A DNA stretch of 64,000 nucleotides, taken from positions 62,001 to 126,000 of the forward strand of contig JAMQCR010000002.1 in assembly GCA_023702235.1 (NCBI GenBank), in the 5' to 3' direction. Both the position numbers and the translations under genes were made by a program. Shown piece after piece: positions 36,450 to 45,058 of this stretch. The notes under the pieces are model-generated. The model was not told the origin of the DNA. It was given only the letters and a program-made list of their open reading frames with translations, and searched no databases. Numbering within the stretch: position 1 is the stretch's first letter; each line of letters starts with the position of its first letter. This DNA comes from Neobacillus pocheonensis (GTDB lineage: Bacteria; Bacillota; Bacilli; Bacillales; Cytobacillaceae).

Positions 36450-37634
36450 TTATAATCCAAGATTTTTGGCAATGATGTTTTTCATAATTTCATTTGTCCC
36501 AGCATATATAGGCATAATCGCGACATCGCGATACCGGCGAGCAATATCATATTCCTCCATAAAACCGTAACCGCCATGAAGCTGCAAACAACGTGAAGAC
36601 ATTCGTCTTGCCATATCGGTAATCCACCATTTGGCCATTGAAGCCTTAGTGACGATATCCGCACCTTGCATATGGCGAACTGCCAGATCATTTAAAAAAG
36701 ACCGTGCTAACGATAATTCAGTAGCCATTTCAGCTATTTCAAATTGGGTATTTTGAAATGAACTGATTGGCTTGCCAAATGCATGTCTTTCTTTTACATA
36801 ATCAATCGTTGATTTCAACATCTCTTCGGATACAGCTAAGGCTGCAGAAGCGCAGATAATCCGCTCTTGCTGCAATTTATCCATTAGAATGTAGAAGCCT
36901 TTTCCTTCTTCGCCAAGCAGATTTGAAACAGGGACTCGAGCATCCTCAAAAATAAGCTCTGTAGTATCAGAAGAATGTGCACCTAATTTTTTCAATTTAC
37001 GGCCTTGTGAAAAACCTGGCGTATCTCCGTCGACCATAAGAATGCTAATGCCTTTATGCGCGGGAGTTGCTTTAGGATCTGTTTTGACAACGACGAAGAA
37101 CATATCTGCATTTAAGCCATTTGAAATAAAGGTTTTTTCGCCATTAACAATATAGTAATCACCTTCACGTACAGCTGTTGTGCGAATTCCAGCCAAGTCG
37201 GAACCTGTACTTGGCTCCGTCATTGCAACGCCTGTATAAATATCGCCGTCTACGCATTTAGGCAAATATTTTTTCTTTTGTTCTTCCGTTCCGTATTTTT
37301 CAAGATATGGAACTGTAATCGAACTGTGGATACATGCACCGCCAGGACCAGCCCCAATACGCTCCAGCTCTTCCGACAGGACCAAATTGAAACCAAAATC
37401 GAGTCCTAATCCCCCGTATGCAGGATCAACCTGCGGACAGAGAAAGCCCTGATCCCCCAACTTTTTAAAAAATTCACGAGGAGTGTAACTATTTTCTTCC
37501 CATTCATGAAAGTATGGGATAACCTCTTTTTCAACAAATTTACGAAGGGAAATTCGAAACATTTCATGTTCATCAGTACAATACGGTCTCTGTTTTTTAA
37601 ATAAATCAAACGTTACTGTTTTGGCTGTAGACAT
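36450..37634 (-). CDS. Acyl-CoA dehydrogenase (LCAD-like, copy 4, intact)
   Basis: 394 residues, colinear with copy 3: FDLFKKQRPYCTDEHEMFR, CPQVDPAYGGLGLDFGFN, AMTEPSTGSDLAG, VNGEKTFISNG, LQQERIICA with the likely catalytic Glu, SSFQNTQFEIAEMATEL and [19 protein letters not shown]. It is undamaged, including the residue 294-298 junction where copies 1, 2 and 5 are broken. Sigma-54 promoter P5 lies 120 bases upstream and the SDR/pha genes follow, so sigma-54 may drive dehydrogenase, SDR and PHA genes together. Confidence 0.9.
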   Translation of the reverse strand: MSTAKTVTFDLFKKQRPYCTDEHEMFRISLRKFVEKEVIPYFHEWEENSYTPREFFKKLGDQGFLCPQVDPAYGGLGLDFGFNLVLSEELERIGAGPGGACIHSSITVPYLEKYGTEEQKKKYLPKCVDGDIYTGVAMTEPSTGSDLAGIRTTAVREGDYYIVNGEKTFISNGLNADMFFVVVKTDPKATPAHKGISILMVDGDTPGFSQGRKLKKLGAHSSDTTELIFEDARVPVSNLLGEEGKGFYILMDKLQQERIICASAALAVSEEMLKSTIDYVKERHAFGKPISSFQNTQFEIAEMATELSLARSFLNDLAVRHMQGADIVTKASMAKWWITDMARRMSSRCLQLHGGYGFMEEYDIARRYRDVAIMPIYAGTNEIMKNIIAKNLGL

Positions 37635-37753
37635 AGGCTTTTTCCCTCCTAATGAATATCCTTTTATTAAAATGGTTACTTATTTCTTTTATTATTTATT
37701 TATCAGCTTCCTCCCTGTACAATTCAAAGCATTTATTCTTACACCAGTTTAAT

Positions 37754-37770
37754 ATGCAAGAACTATGCCA
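37754..37770 (-). promoter_or_regulatory. Sigma-54 (-24/-12) promoter P5
   Basis: Minus strand TGGCATAGTTCTTGCAT, 120 bases upstream of acyl-CoA dehydrogenase copy 4, with ten-base GG-GC spacing. Confidence 0.78.
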
Positions 37771-37917
37771 GCATATTAATCCAGTAGCAAAAGACTTCAT
37801 ATTTTATAAATTTACAAACTATTAAACATGATTTCTTGGTCTTATCAGCAAATAAAAAAGGAAGATCAATTACTTAACACTTCTATAATTATTTACATAT
37901 AAAAAAATTAAAAATAT

Positions 37918-37939
37918 AGTGTTAATATTTATTTACACA
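37918..37939. promoter_or_regulatory. Candidate upstream activator site for P5
   Basis: GTGTTAA and TTTACAC face each other here, about 150 bases upstream of P5. Further GTGTTA and TTTACAC words follow within 70 bases. Imperfect compared with the dyad at 52200. Confidence 0.4.
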
Positions 37940-38133
37940 TTTACAAAAAGTGTTAGTTTTTATTAATATAGAAACCGACTAATGAATATTGGAGTTTACA
38001 CTTTCATAAAAAAATAAAAAATACCACAAAAGATTGTGTTATTTTTTGAAATATTTATTTAAATATAATGTAGAAACTAAGCGTAGAATACCGAATTAAG
38101 CAGTAGATGGAGCAAGTGGGTATTTCCTCAAGA

Positions 38134-38898
38134 TTAAACAACAGTCAAGCCGCCATCGACTGCTAGTACTTGACCTGTTATATATTTTGATGCATCAGAA
38201 GCTAAGAAGATTGCTGCTCCTTTTAAATCGTCTTCTCCACCAAAACGCCCCATTGGCACACGACTTAAAATGTTATCCTGTGCTTTTTCAAGAATTGCTT
38301 TTGTCATTTTCGATGAAAAAAATCCAGGTGCTATTGAATTTACTGTTATACCGTAGCGAGCCCATTTTACTGCCAAGTCCCTAGTTAAGGAAATGACAGC
38401 TCCTTTGCTTGCCGAATAGCCAATAGCATTTAAAATTTCAGGATCCTGTCCAACTATCCCTGCAATAGAAGCAATATTGATAATTCTCCCATAATTCCTC
38501 TCCAACATTACCTGACCAACAGCTTGTGTCATCATGAACATTCCTGTTACATTCACATGCATAACATGATTAAATTTGTCAATCGGATATTCTTCAACTG
38601 GCGCCCCCCAAGTAATGCCAGAATTGTTAATCAAGATGTCTATCCTTCCAAATTTATTTTTCGTTTCCTCCACTACTCGTACGACATCTTCTTGATTTGC
38701 TATGTCACATGGAAGGGCCAGCGTTTGAACTCCGTATTTTTCCAGTCTTTGAGCCACTTCTTTACAAGCTTCCAGCTTACGTGAACAAATAACAATATTC
38801 GCCTTACTTTCCGCTAATCCAAGTGCAATTTGTTCACCTAGCCCCCTTCCAGCTCCTGTAACAATGGCCACTTTTCCATTAAGATTAAACTGATTCAT
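38134..38898 (-). CDS. SDR-family oxidoreductase (paralog of 35629)
   Basis: 254 residues from ATG 38898 (an in-frame ATG at 38907 is possible; AGGAAGG lies upstream of both). TGAGRGLGEQIA, NNSGITWGAPVEE, NIASIAGIVGQDPE, Tyr/Lys in YSASKGAVISLTRDLA and the ending VDGGLTVV. Strongly similar to the SDR at 35629 across its length, so the pair arose by duplication. Sigma-54 promoter P2 lies 66 bases upstream, with no second gene downstream before the dehydrogenase promoter region, so it seems monocistronic. The substrate is unknown. Confidence 0.82.
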   Translation of the reverse strand: MNQFNLNGKVAIVTGAGRGLGEQIALGLAESKANIVICSRKLEACKEVAQRLEKYGVQTLALPCDIANQEDVVRVVEETKNKFGRIDILINNSGITWGAPVEEYPIDKFNHVMHVNVTGMFMMTQAVGQVMLERNYGRIINIASIAGIVGQDPEILNAIGYSASKGAVISLTRDLAVKWARYGITVNSIAPGFFSSKMTKAILEKAQDNILSRVPMGRFGGEDDLKGAAIFLASDASKYITGQVLAVDGGLTVV

Positions 38899-38964
38899 AC
38901 CATGCACCTTCCTTTATTAAAAAATAAATTATTGAGATTTTATAACCTCACTTTCAATATTTTA

Positions 38965-38981
38965 ATGCAAGTAGCATGCCA
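38965..38981 (-). promoter_or_regulatory. Sigma-54 (-24/-12) promoter P2
   Basis: Minus strand TGGCATGCTACTTGCAT upstream of the SDR at 38134, with ten-base GG-GC spacing. It lies just beyond a terminator hairpin. Confidence 0.78.
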
Positions 38982-38987
38982 ATAAAA

Positions 38988-39015
38988 AATAACGGTACAA
39001 ATTTGCACCGTTATT
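38988..39015 (-). terminator. Terminator hairpin, near-copy of that at 30463
   Basis: AATAACGGTACA pairs with TGCACCGTTATT apart from one A-C mismatch. It ends transcription from the hydratase/small-ORF side before P2. The shared arm sequence with 30463 suggests a duplicated intergenic segment. Confidence 0.7.
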
Positions 39016-39106
39016 TGCTTCTAAACTAAATATATAAGTCTTTGATGTTAAAAAGGGGTTTCCTAATCACTACATGGTGTCCTATCGTATAGTTAATTAA
39101 TCTTTA

Positions 39107-39193
39107 TTACTCATAAACCTCGTCTGGATGATTTGCATAATATATCATTTCACTAATTTCAGCAGCAGCATTTAAATGTTCGTACTTTTCCAT
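39107..39193 (-). CDS. Small ORF, 28 residues
   Basis: Reads MEKYEHLNAAAEISEMIYYA and ends NHPDEVYE; an AAGGAGA ribosome site precedes the ATG by 8 bases. It lies 94 bases downstream of a hydratase gene and upstream of a terminator, so it would be on the same transcript. It is acidic, probably helical and not recognised. The good ribosome site is the main support. Confidence 0.45.
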   Translation of the reverse strand: MEKYEHLNAAAEISEMIYYANHPDEVYE

Positions 39194-39286
39194 TTTATCT
39201 TTCTCCTTAATTCGTATTTTATTTGACCTACAATTTGAAGTTCATTTATCATTCCTTAATAAAAGATACAATCATTAATATCTCAT

Positions 39287-40064
39287 TTATTTCCCTTGAA
39301 ATTGAGGACGTCTTTTATCTAAAAAAGCTTGGACACCTTCTCTAACATCATCTGTTAAGAAAAGTTCTTGGAACAATTCCGCCTCTCTTTCAAGTGCCAT
39401 CATAAACGGTAATTCCAGACCTTCGTCTACTGCTTTTTTAACATTTCTGATAGCAACTGGAGCATTTTTGCTTATTTTTAAAGCTAAATCTCGAGCAGCT
39501 TCCATTCCTTTTCCAGGTGGAACTACCTTATTAACCAGTCCGATCCTTAACGCTTCTTCAGCTGAAATATGGTCACCAGTGAACAATAACTCCTTAGCTT
39601 TTGCTTCTCCTATTAATCTTGGAAGACGTTGTGTTCCACCTGCACCTGGAAGCAATCCGAGCTTCACCTCCGGCACGCCGATCAATGCATGATCTTCAGC
39701 TATCCGAAGGTCGCAAGTTAAGGCAAGCTCACAACCGCCTCCAAGCGCGAAACCGTTAATTACAGCTATGGTTGGTTTTTGGGAAAAGTCGATACTATCA
39801 AAGAACTCATGCGTTTCCATAAACTCTGGAAATAAATTTGGATTGCCAATTTTTTGAGGCAATTCTTTAATATCTGCGCCTGCTATAAAGGCTTTTTGCC
39901 CAGCCCCGGTTAATATAATCGCTTTCACATCACAATCAGAGTTGAGTTTTTGTGAAAGCATCGGATAATTCTTCTTTTACCGCTGCACTAAGTGTATTCA
40001 TTGGCGGATTATCAATTGTAACAATGGCTACACCATTTTCCTTTTCAACTTTTACTGATGTCAT
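39287..40064 (-). pseudogene. Enoyl-CoA hydratase (copy 2), one frameshift
   Basis: From ATG 40064 the protein begins MTSVKVEKENGVAIVTIDNP and matches copy 1; one extra base near 39958 shifts the frame between EELSDAF and QKLNSDCDVKA. Removing one base restores exactly 258 residues, the same length as copy 1. The rest is intact: AGADIKELPQKIG, GGGCELALTCD, PEVKLGLLPGAGGTQRLPR and the ending LDKRRPQFQ. A downstream ATG (39961) could start a shorter protein lacking the first 35 residues. Sigma-54 promoter P3 is 116 bases upstream. Confidence 0.82.
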
Positions 40065-40179
40065 CTCTTTGTCACCTCTTAGTTTCAGTAACGATTTCTA
40101 CATTCACTTTAATTTCAAAAGCTATAATTGCTTATCTTTCAGGTCCCTCCCCGCCCAAATCAAAGTATACAAATTTAAT

Positions 40180-40196
40180 ATGCAAGTACTATGCCA
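40180..40196 (-). promoter_or_regulatory. Sigma-54 (-24/-12) promoter P3
   Basis: Minus strand TGGCATAGTACTTGCAT upstream of the hydratase at 39287, with a matching dyad 105 bases further upstream. Confidence 0.8.
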
Positions 40197-40298
40197 AACT
40201 AATTAATCCGTTCATTGAGACTTCTTTTTTGTATTACTTATTCATTGTTGATTTAAAAGAAATAAAAAATGTTAAGGATAATTAACACACAATCTAAA

Positions 40299-40319
40299 GG
40301 TGTTAATTTTAATTAACCA
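40299..40319. promoter_or_regulatory. Candidate upstream activator site for P3
   Basis: GTTAATTTTAATTAAC is a perfect dyad flanked by GGT and CA, 105 bases upstream of P3. Another TTAACAC lies at about 40281-40287. It fits an enhancer for the sigma-54 activator at 30493. Confidence 0.5.
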
Positions 40320-40372
40320 GAAAATATTTCTGATAATTTAACTTTACATATGAGATTAGATCAATCGAAAAA

Positions 40373-40396
40373 AGGAACTCCAAAATTGGAGTTCCT
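40373..40396 (-). terminator. Terminator after DUF1254/DUF1214 gene
   Basis: AGGAACTCCA pairs perfectly with TGGAGTTCCT around four bases, with A-rich and T-rich flanks, just beyond the stop at 40407. Confidence 0.82.
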
Positions 40397-40406
40397 CAAA
40401 TTTGAT

Positions 40407-41828
40407 TTAATTTACTTTTTGAACTAATGGCAGCTGATACTTTCCATCAATCATGATTTGCTTTGGTAAATACATTCTTAAAACAAGAATAAAGTTACTT
40501 TTAGGTGCTGGTAGCCAGTTAGATTCATGACCTATCGGCGCACTATTTTGAACATAAAGATCCAATGAACCATCTGGATTGTATCTTAGCCCTTCTGTAC
40601 GATCACCAATCGAAAAGCGATTGATAGGATTTGCTACAAAGAATTGATCAGGACCATATAAACATATTGACCAAAACGCATTAACTGGCGGCATGTTATC
40701 CTTATCGAAATGAATAATATATTGGTTATCTCCTCTTAGTGGTTTTCCTGTACTATTAATCGTTGCACCTGTATAAATACCTTCTTCCGGATTAATTGCA
40801 CCTATTCCATAATAGGCTATAACGGCTCTGGATAAATAGTCAGTGCCGTAACTTCCTACGTGGTTAAAAACACTCCAATTATTGTTTAAAACGGATACAT
40901 CAGGCTTGGACTTTAACATAATCTCTTTCGCATCTTTAAATGCTCTCGTTAATCCATCCATAATTACTGGATCTTTCATTCCTTGAAATCCTGTTTCTGG
41001 ATCAATGCCAACTAACTTAAATTGAGAGACAACCCCGGCATCTTCTTTTGTTCCTGGAAATAACTTCATCGCTCTCGTCATGATATCGAAGAATTTAACA
41101 GGGTCATTTAAAACATCTTCTGAAACTTCAGGTAGATCAATGTTTGGTTTTTCTTGATTTTTCTTATATGGTGTCAATTTATATTGGTCTTGGATTGCAT
41201 TTACATTCGCCACATCATTTTTTCCATTCACTAAAGTTCGTCCTAGAATCCATACCATATTAGTGGGTGCATTAACGACCTTCTTTCCTGCTGCTGGTTT
41301 CTCTTTCCAACCTGGTCCGACAATGACATATTTACCACCGTTTGTATCGTTTGTCCTTGTTCCAATATAATGAAATGAATTCGTATAGGCGTCTATAAAT
41401 TGAAACGTAAAATACCTGCCGTCCTCAGCTTTTGGAATACTTAATTCTACAGGACCTTTTGATAAATCTAGCCACGCTAGGGAATATAATGTATCATTAT
41501 TTGGTTTAACCCAGTCTCTAAAATTTTCATCTGCTAAATTTCTTACATGATCAAAACTATTCAATGGCACTTTTTTGAGTGACCCTTGCATAGTTTTTAC
41601 CATATCCACAAGAGGAAACCCATACAGATATGCTTCTATTCCAATACTATAAGCTAAATTAGATTTATATTGATCTTTTGCGTCAACTACATATGGGGTA
41701 GTTTGCGCGGTTGTTACCTCTTGATTGTTTGAATTTTGAGCTGGTGAATCAGCCAGTACTTCTCCCGTAAAGATCGCCATAGTGGTTAGAACCCCTCCTA
41801 TTAAAATTCCTAATTTTTTCATTTTCAC
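40407..41828 (-). CDS. Secreted DUF1254/DUF1214 family protein
   Basis: 473 residues from GTG 41828 (AAGAGG upstream). The N-terminus is a signal peptide: MKKLGILIGGVLTTMAIFTG followed by EVLADS, cleavage likely after ALA/LAD. The mature protein has a DUF1254-like N-terminal domain (YLYGFPLVDMVKTMQGSL, NNDTLYSLAWLDLSKGPVEL, RYFTFQFIDAYTNSFHYIG) and a DUF1214-like C-terminal domain (MPPVNAFWSICLYGPDQFF, NWLPAPKSNFILVLRMYLP). The function of the family is not established. It is the only clearly exported protein in this catabolic region and stands alone, with a terminator downstream. Confidence 0.82.
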   Translation of the reverse strand: MKMKKLGILIGGVLTTMAIFTGEVLADSPAQNSNNQEVTTAQTTPYVVDAKDQYKSNLAYSIGIEAYLYGFPLVDMVKTMQGSLKKVPLNSFDHVRNLADENFRDWVKPNNDTLYSLAWLDLSKGPVELSIPKAEDGRYFTFQFIDAYTNSFHYIGTRTNDTNGGKYVIVGPGWKEKPAAGKKVVNAPTNMVWILGRTLVNGKNDVANVNAIQDQYKLTPYKKNQEKPNIDLPEVSEDVLNDPVKFFDIMTRAMKLFPGTKEDAGVVSQFKLVGIDPETGFQGMKDPVIMDGLTRAFKDAKEIMLKSKPDVSVLNNNWSVFNHVGSYGTDYLSRAVIAYYGIGAINPEEGIYTGATINSTGKPLRGDNQYIIHFDKDNMPPVNAFWSICLYGPDQFFVANPINRFSIGDRTEGLRYNPDGSLDLYVQNSAPIGHESNWLPAPKSNFILVLRMYLPKQIMIDGKYQLPLVQKVN

Positions 41829-41949
41829 AAAAATAAACCTCTTCCTAAACGATAAAATATTATTGAACAATCTTGATTAAACTACTAATTTAAGTAGACA
41901 TTCCTCTGAAATTCTTTCATTTACTAGATGCTTTTGGCATTGTAACACC

Positions 41950-43233
41950 TCACACAGTTGCTTTTCCGTATCGTCTTACTCTTAAAAGAGCCTGTTCTCT
42001 GTGTCCCATAAAATTTTCGATAGCACATAAGCGGGCTGCATATTCACCAATATAAGCACTGGCCTCTGGTGTACATCTTTGGTAAGTACATGTTTTTAAA
42101 AACTTGCCGACCCAAAGACCACCGGTATAACGGGCTGCTCCCTTTGTTGGAAGGGTATGGTTTGTACCGATAACTTTGTCTCCATAGGCTACATTCGTTT
42201 CTGGACCTAAAAAAAGCGCACCATAGTTGGACAGATTTTCGAGAAAGTAATCTGGATCTCTAGTAAGGACTTCTACATGTTCAAATGCTAATTTATCAGC
42301 TTGAACTACCGCTTCTTCAATGCTGTCTACTAGAATGATTACCCCGTTATCTTCCCAAGCCATACCTGCAACATCCGCTGTAGGCAGGCTTTCTAATTGT
42401 CTATCAATCTCTTTTAAGGTTGCCATTGCGAGCTCTTCAGAAGTTGTAATCAGAACACCAGGTGAAGTTGGGCCATGTTTGGCCTGCGCAAGAATGTCAC
42501 AAGCTACCATTTCTGGGTCGGCTGTTTTATCAGCTATAACAAGCACCTCAGTTAGGCCGGCAAGTAAGTCAATTCCTACACGTCCAAAAAGCTGTCTCTT
42601 CGCTTCGGCAACATAAGCATTACCCGGTCCAACCAGCATATCCACCGGTTTAATTGTTTCTGTTCCAAAAGCCATGGCAGCCATCGCTTGAACCCCGCCA
42701 AGGATATAAATTTCATCCGCACCGGCTAAAGCCATGGCACAAACCGTTGCGGCAGGAATTTCACCCTTAATTGGAGGTGTGCAGGCGATTACGCGCTTTA
42801 CTCCAGCTACCTTAGCTGTCAAAATGCTCATATGTGCTGAAGCTACCATTGGATATCTCCCACCGGGTATATAACACCCGACACTATTTACAGGAATATT
42901 TTTGTGACCTAGTATGACGCCTGGCAGCGTTTCTACTTCAACGTCTTTCACGGATGCTTTTTGTACTTCTGCAAATCGTCTTACCTGAGCCTGTGCAAAT
43001 TGAATGTCTTGAATCGTTTGTTCCGGAATACTCTTTATTATTTCGTCAATCTGCTCCAGCGAAAGCCTAAAACTATTTGGCGACCAATTATCCAAATTAG
43101 CAGATAATTTTCGAACGGCTTTATCCCCATTTTTTTCAACTAGACTCAGGATATTCCTAACTGTTTCATAGGTCTCTACTTCCGACTTTACAATTTCTTC
43201 TTTACTTTTTCCTTGTTTTAAAAACATAACCAT
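41950..43233 (-). CDS. Histidinol-dehydrogenase-family protein, probably catabolic (HpsN-like)
   Basis: 427 residues of the HisD fold: [18 protein letters not shown] (about 117-134), [17 protein letters not shown], the Glu-His pair in [11 protein letters not shown], and [20 protein letters not shown]. These are the NAD, zinc and catalytic regions of HisD. No other histidine genes are near, and such stand-alone copies include sulfopropanediol dehydrogenase HpsN. It likely oxidises a small alcohol twice to the acid. Downstream of it lies a gap then the secreted protein; upstream is a terminator. The substrate is inference. Confidence 0.8.
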   Translation of the reverse strand: MVMFLKQGKSKEEIVKSEVETYETVRNILSLVEKNGDKAVRKLSANLDNWSPNSFRLSLEQIDEIIKSIPEQTIQDIQFAQAQVRRFAEVQKASVKDVEVETLPGVILGHKNIPVNSVGCYIPGGRYPMVASAHMSILTAKVAGVKRVIACTPPIKGEIPAATVCAMALAGADEIYILGGVQAMAAMAFGTETIKPVDMLVGPGNAYVAEAKRQLFGRVGIDLLAGLTEVLVIADKTADPEMVACDILAQAKHGPTSPGVLITTSEELAMATLKEIDRQLESLPTADVAGMAWEDNGVIILVDSIEEAVVQADKLAFEHVEVLTRDPDYFLENLSNYGALFLGPETNVAYGDKVIGTNHTLPTKGAARYTGGLWVGKFLKTCTYQRCTPEASAYIGEYAARLCAIENFMGHREQALLRVRRYGKATV

Positions 43234-43284
43234 TTATTTTTCCTCCTTTTTTGTTCCATAAATTTTAATTACCAATGTATTGTT

Positions 43285-43324
43285 AAAAAAGTTGATCCAT
43301 TTACTTTATTGGATCAACTTTTTT
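43285..43324 (-). terminator. Strong terminator after acyl-CoA dehydrogenase copy 5
   Basis: AAAAAAGTTGATCCA pairs perfectly with its complement around ten bases, 20 bases beyond the stop at 43344. Confidence 0.88.
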
Positions 43325-43343
43325 ATAAATTTCTAATATATTT

Positions 43344-44519
43344 TTATAATCCAAGATTTTTTGCAATTATGACTTTCATAATTTCATTAGAGCCGCCATA
43401 AATGCTGCCAACCGCTGCATCTCGGTACTTTCTTGCAATCTCATATTCTTCCATATAGCCGTATCCACCGTGTAATTGCAGACATTCTGCGGCTGTTTTC
43501 TTCCCTAAATCGGTTATCCACCATTTCGCCATCGATACTTCTGTTGATATATCCATTTCAGCTAAATGTTTTTGAATCAGACTGTCGACAAAAGTCCGAC
43601 CGATTTGAATCTCTATCGCCAGCTCCGCTAATTTAAATTAAGTGTTTTGAAATTTACTTAGTGATTGGCCAAAAACTGAACGTTCTTTTACATACTTCAT
43701 GGTTATTTCAAGCATTCTTTCAGCAGAAGCAATGGCGCCAATCGCCATCACTAGTCGTTCCCCTTGAAGCTTTTCCATTAAATAATAAAAGCCTTTATTC
43801 TCTTGACCAAGCAGATTTCCAACTGGCACTGCTACATCTTCAAAAATTAGTTCAGCCGTATCAGAGCTGTGCAGACCTAATTTTTTTAACTGCTTACCTT
43901 TTGAAAAACCCAGAGTACCATCCTCAACCACAATTAAACTAATTCCCTTGTGTGCAGGAATAGCATTTGGGTCCGTTTTACAAACAACGATGAAAAGATC
44001 ACCATTTATGCCATTTGTAATGAACGTTTTTGCGCCCTTTATAATATATTCGTCGCCTTTTCTGACTGCTGTTGTTTTTACAGATGCAAGATCAGAACCC
44101 GTTCCTGGTTCTGTCATTGCGATTGCAGAAATGAGATTTCCACTAACAGCACCAGGAAACCAGCGTTTTTTCTGTTCTTCGGTTCCGTATCTATCAATGT
44201 AGGGAACGATTACATCGTTATGAACAGTGATTCCACCTAATCCGGCGCCAATTTTACTAACTTCTTCCTGAAGTACAATGGAATAACCGTAATCCGCATT
44301 AAATCCGCCATACTTTTGATCAATCCAAGGACATAAGAAGCCTTGTTCACCCATCTTCCTCCAAAATGAACGAGGAATTATTTTTTCCTCTTCCCATTGT
44401 TCGAAATATGGGAGTCCTTCCTTTTCTAAAAATTTACGGACGGATTTCCTGAAAATATGATGCTCTTCTTTGAGGTAGCCTCTTTCGGAAAAATTATTTA
44501 CATTTGTCAAAATTGACAT
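43344..44519 (-). pseudogene. Acyl-CoA dehydrogenase (LCAD-like, copy 5) with in-frame TAA
   Basis: A single frame of 392 codons interrupted by TAA at 43638-43640, where copies 3 and 4 have Lys or Gln in FQNT(K/Q)FEIAE; here it reads KFQNT-stop-FKLAELAIEIQ. No frameshift is involved. Everything else matches the family: CPWIDQKYGGFNADYGYS, AMTEPGTGSDLAS, LQGERLVMA, CLQLHGGYGYMEEYEIARKY and [19 protein letters not shown]. It is the most divergent of the six. A single C-to-T or A-to-T change explains the stop. If real, translation would end before the C-terminal helices, giving an inactive enzyme. Confidence 0.82.
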
Positions 44520-44559
44520 TTGACTCCTCCTATGTCAGGCGACATCTTTTCATCATGCA

Positions 44560-44964
44560 TTACCGGTGACGAATCATCTTAAAAGTCCCAATAGCTTTTG
44601 CCAATATGTTTCCGGAACTGTCCCTTACCTCTCCTTCTCCTGTCACAAGACTATTCCCGCGATTAAGGATTTTACCTGTTGCAACGATTTTCTCTCCTTC
44701 TTGTACCGGTGCTAAATAACTAATATTTAAATTAACCGTGACTAAAGAATTCTCAGTTTGAGAGCGAATCGTCAATCCAATAACGGCATCCAGAAGGACA
44801 GCATAGACTCCACCATGGAGGATTTTATTATAGTTCAATAAAAACGGAGTAATTGGAAGTTCTAGGATTACATCCTCTACTTCTAATTGTTTAATCTGAA
44901 TTCCAATATTTTGATCAAAACTGCTTTTCTCTTGAAGCAATCTTTTTATATCAGCAATAGACAT
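44560..44964 (-). CDS. PaaI-type acyl-CoA thioesterase
   Basis: 134-residue hot-dog protein: PFLLNYNKILHGGVYAVLLD (about 38-57) is the PaaI/YdiI-type active site, with HGG for thioester contact and Asp in the helix. LNISYLAPVQEGEKIVATGKI follows. It hydrolyses acyl- or aryl-CoA. It lies between acyl-CoA dehydrogenase copy 5 (41 bases downstream) and the second ligase (95 bases upstream), all on one strand, so it probably belongs to that operon. Confidence 0.82.
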   Translation of the reverse strand: MSIADIKRLLQEKSSFDQNIGIQIKQLEVEDVILELPITPFLLNYNKILHGGVYAVLLDAVIGLTIRSQTENSLVTVNLNISYLAPVQEGEKIVATGKILNRGNSLVTGEGEVRDSSGNILAKAIGTFKMIRHR

Positions 44965-45058
44965 TTAGTCTCGCCACCTTTAATCGTTTGAATTTTGTAG
45001 AATGCCATAAATGTCAACTGCTACAATTATTTTAGGTGAAGTAATTCAACAACCATAC

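Larger units (their letters stand above)
37635..38133. other. Regulatory gene-free region upstream of dehydrogenase copy 4
   Basis: About 500 bases without a gene. It contains sigma-54 promoter P5 and, further upstream, several GTGTTA/TTACAC half-sites (37872-37881, 37918-37939, 37949-37960, 37993-38004). That is the arrangement of an upstream-enhancer region. The rest is AT-rich with no other structure noted. Confidence 0.5.

Noticed and set aside
42320..42616. Long plus-strand frame opposite the HisD-family gene, and similar frames opposite other genes
   Set aside because: They mirror strong coding regions on the minus strand and have no ribosome sites or recognisable motifs.
43638..43640. 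Recoding or programmed read-through at TAA
   Set aside because: No stem-loop or known read-through context was seen, and other copies of the gene carry ordinary frameshifts, so mutation or error is simpler.
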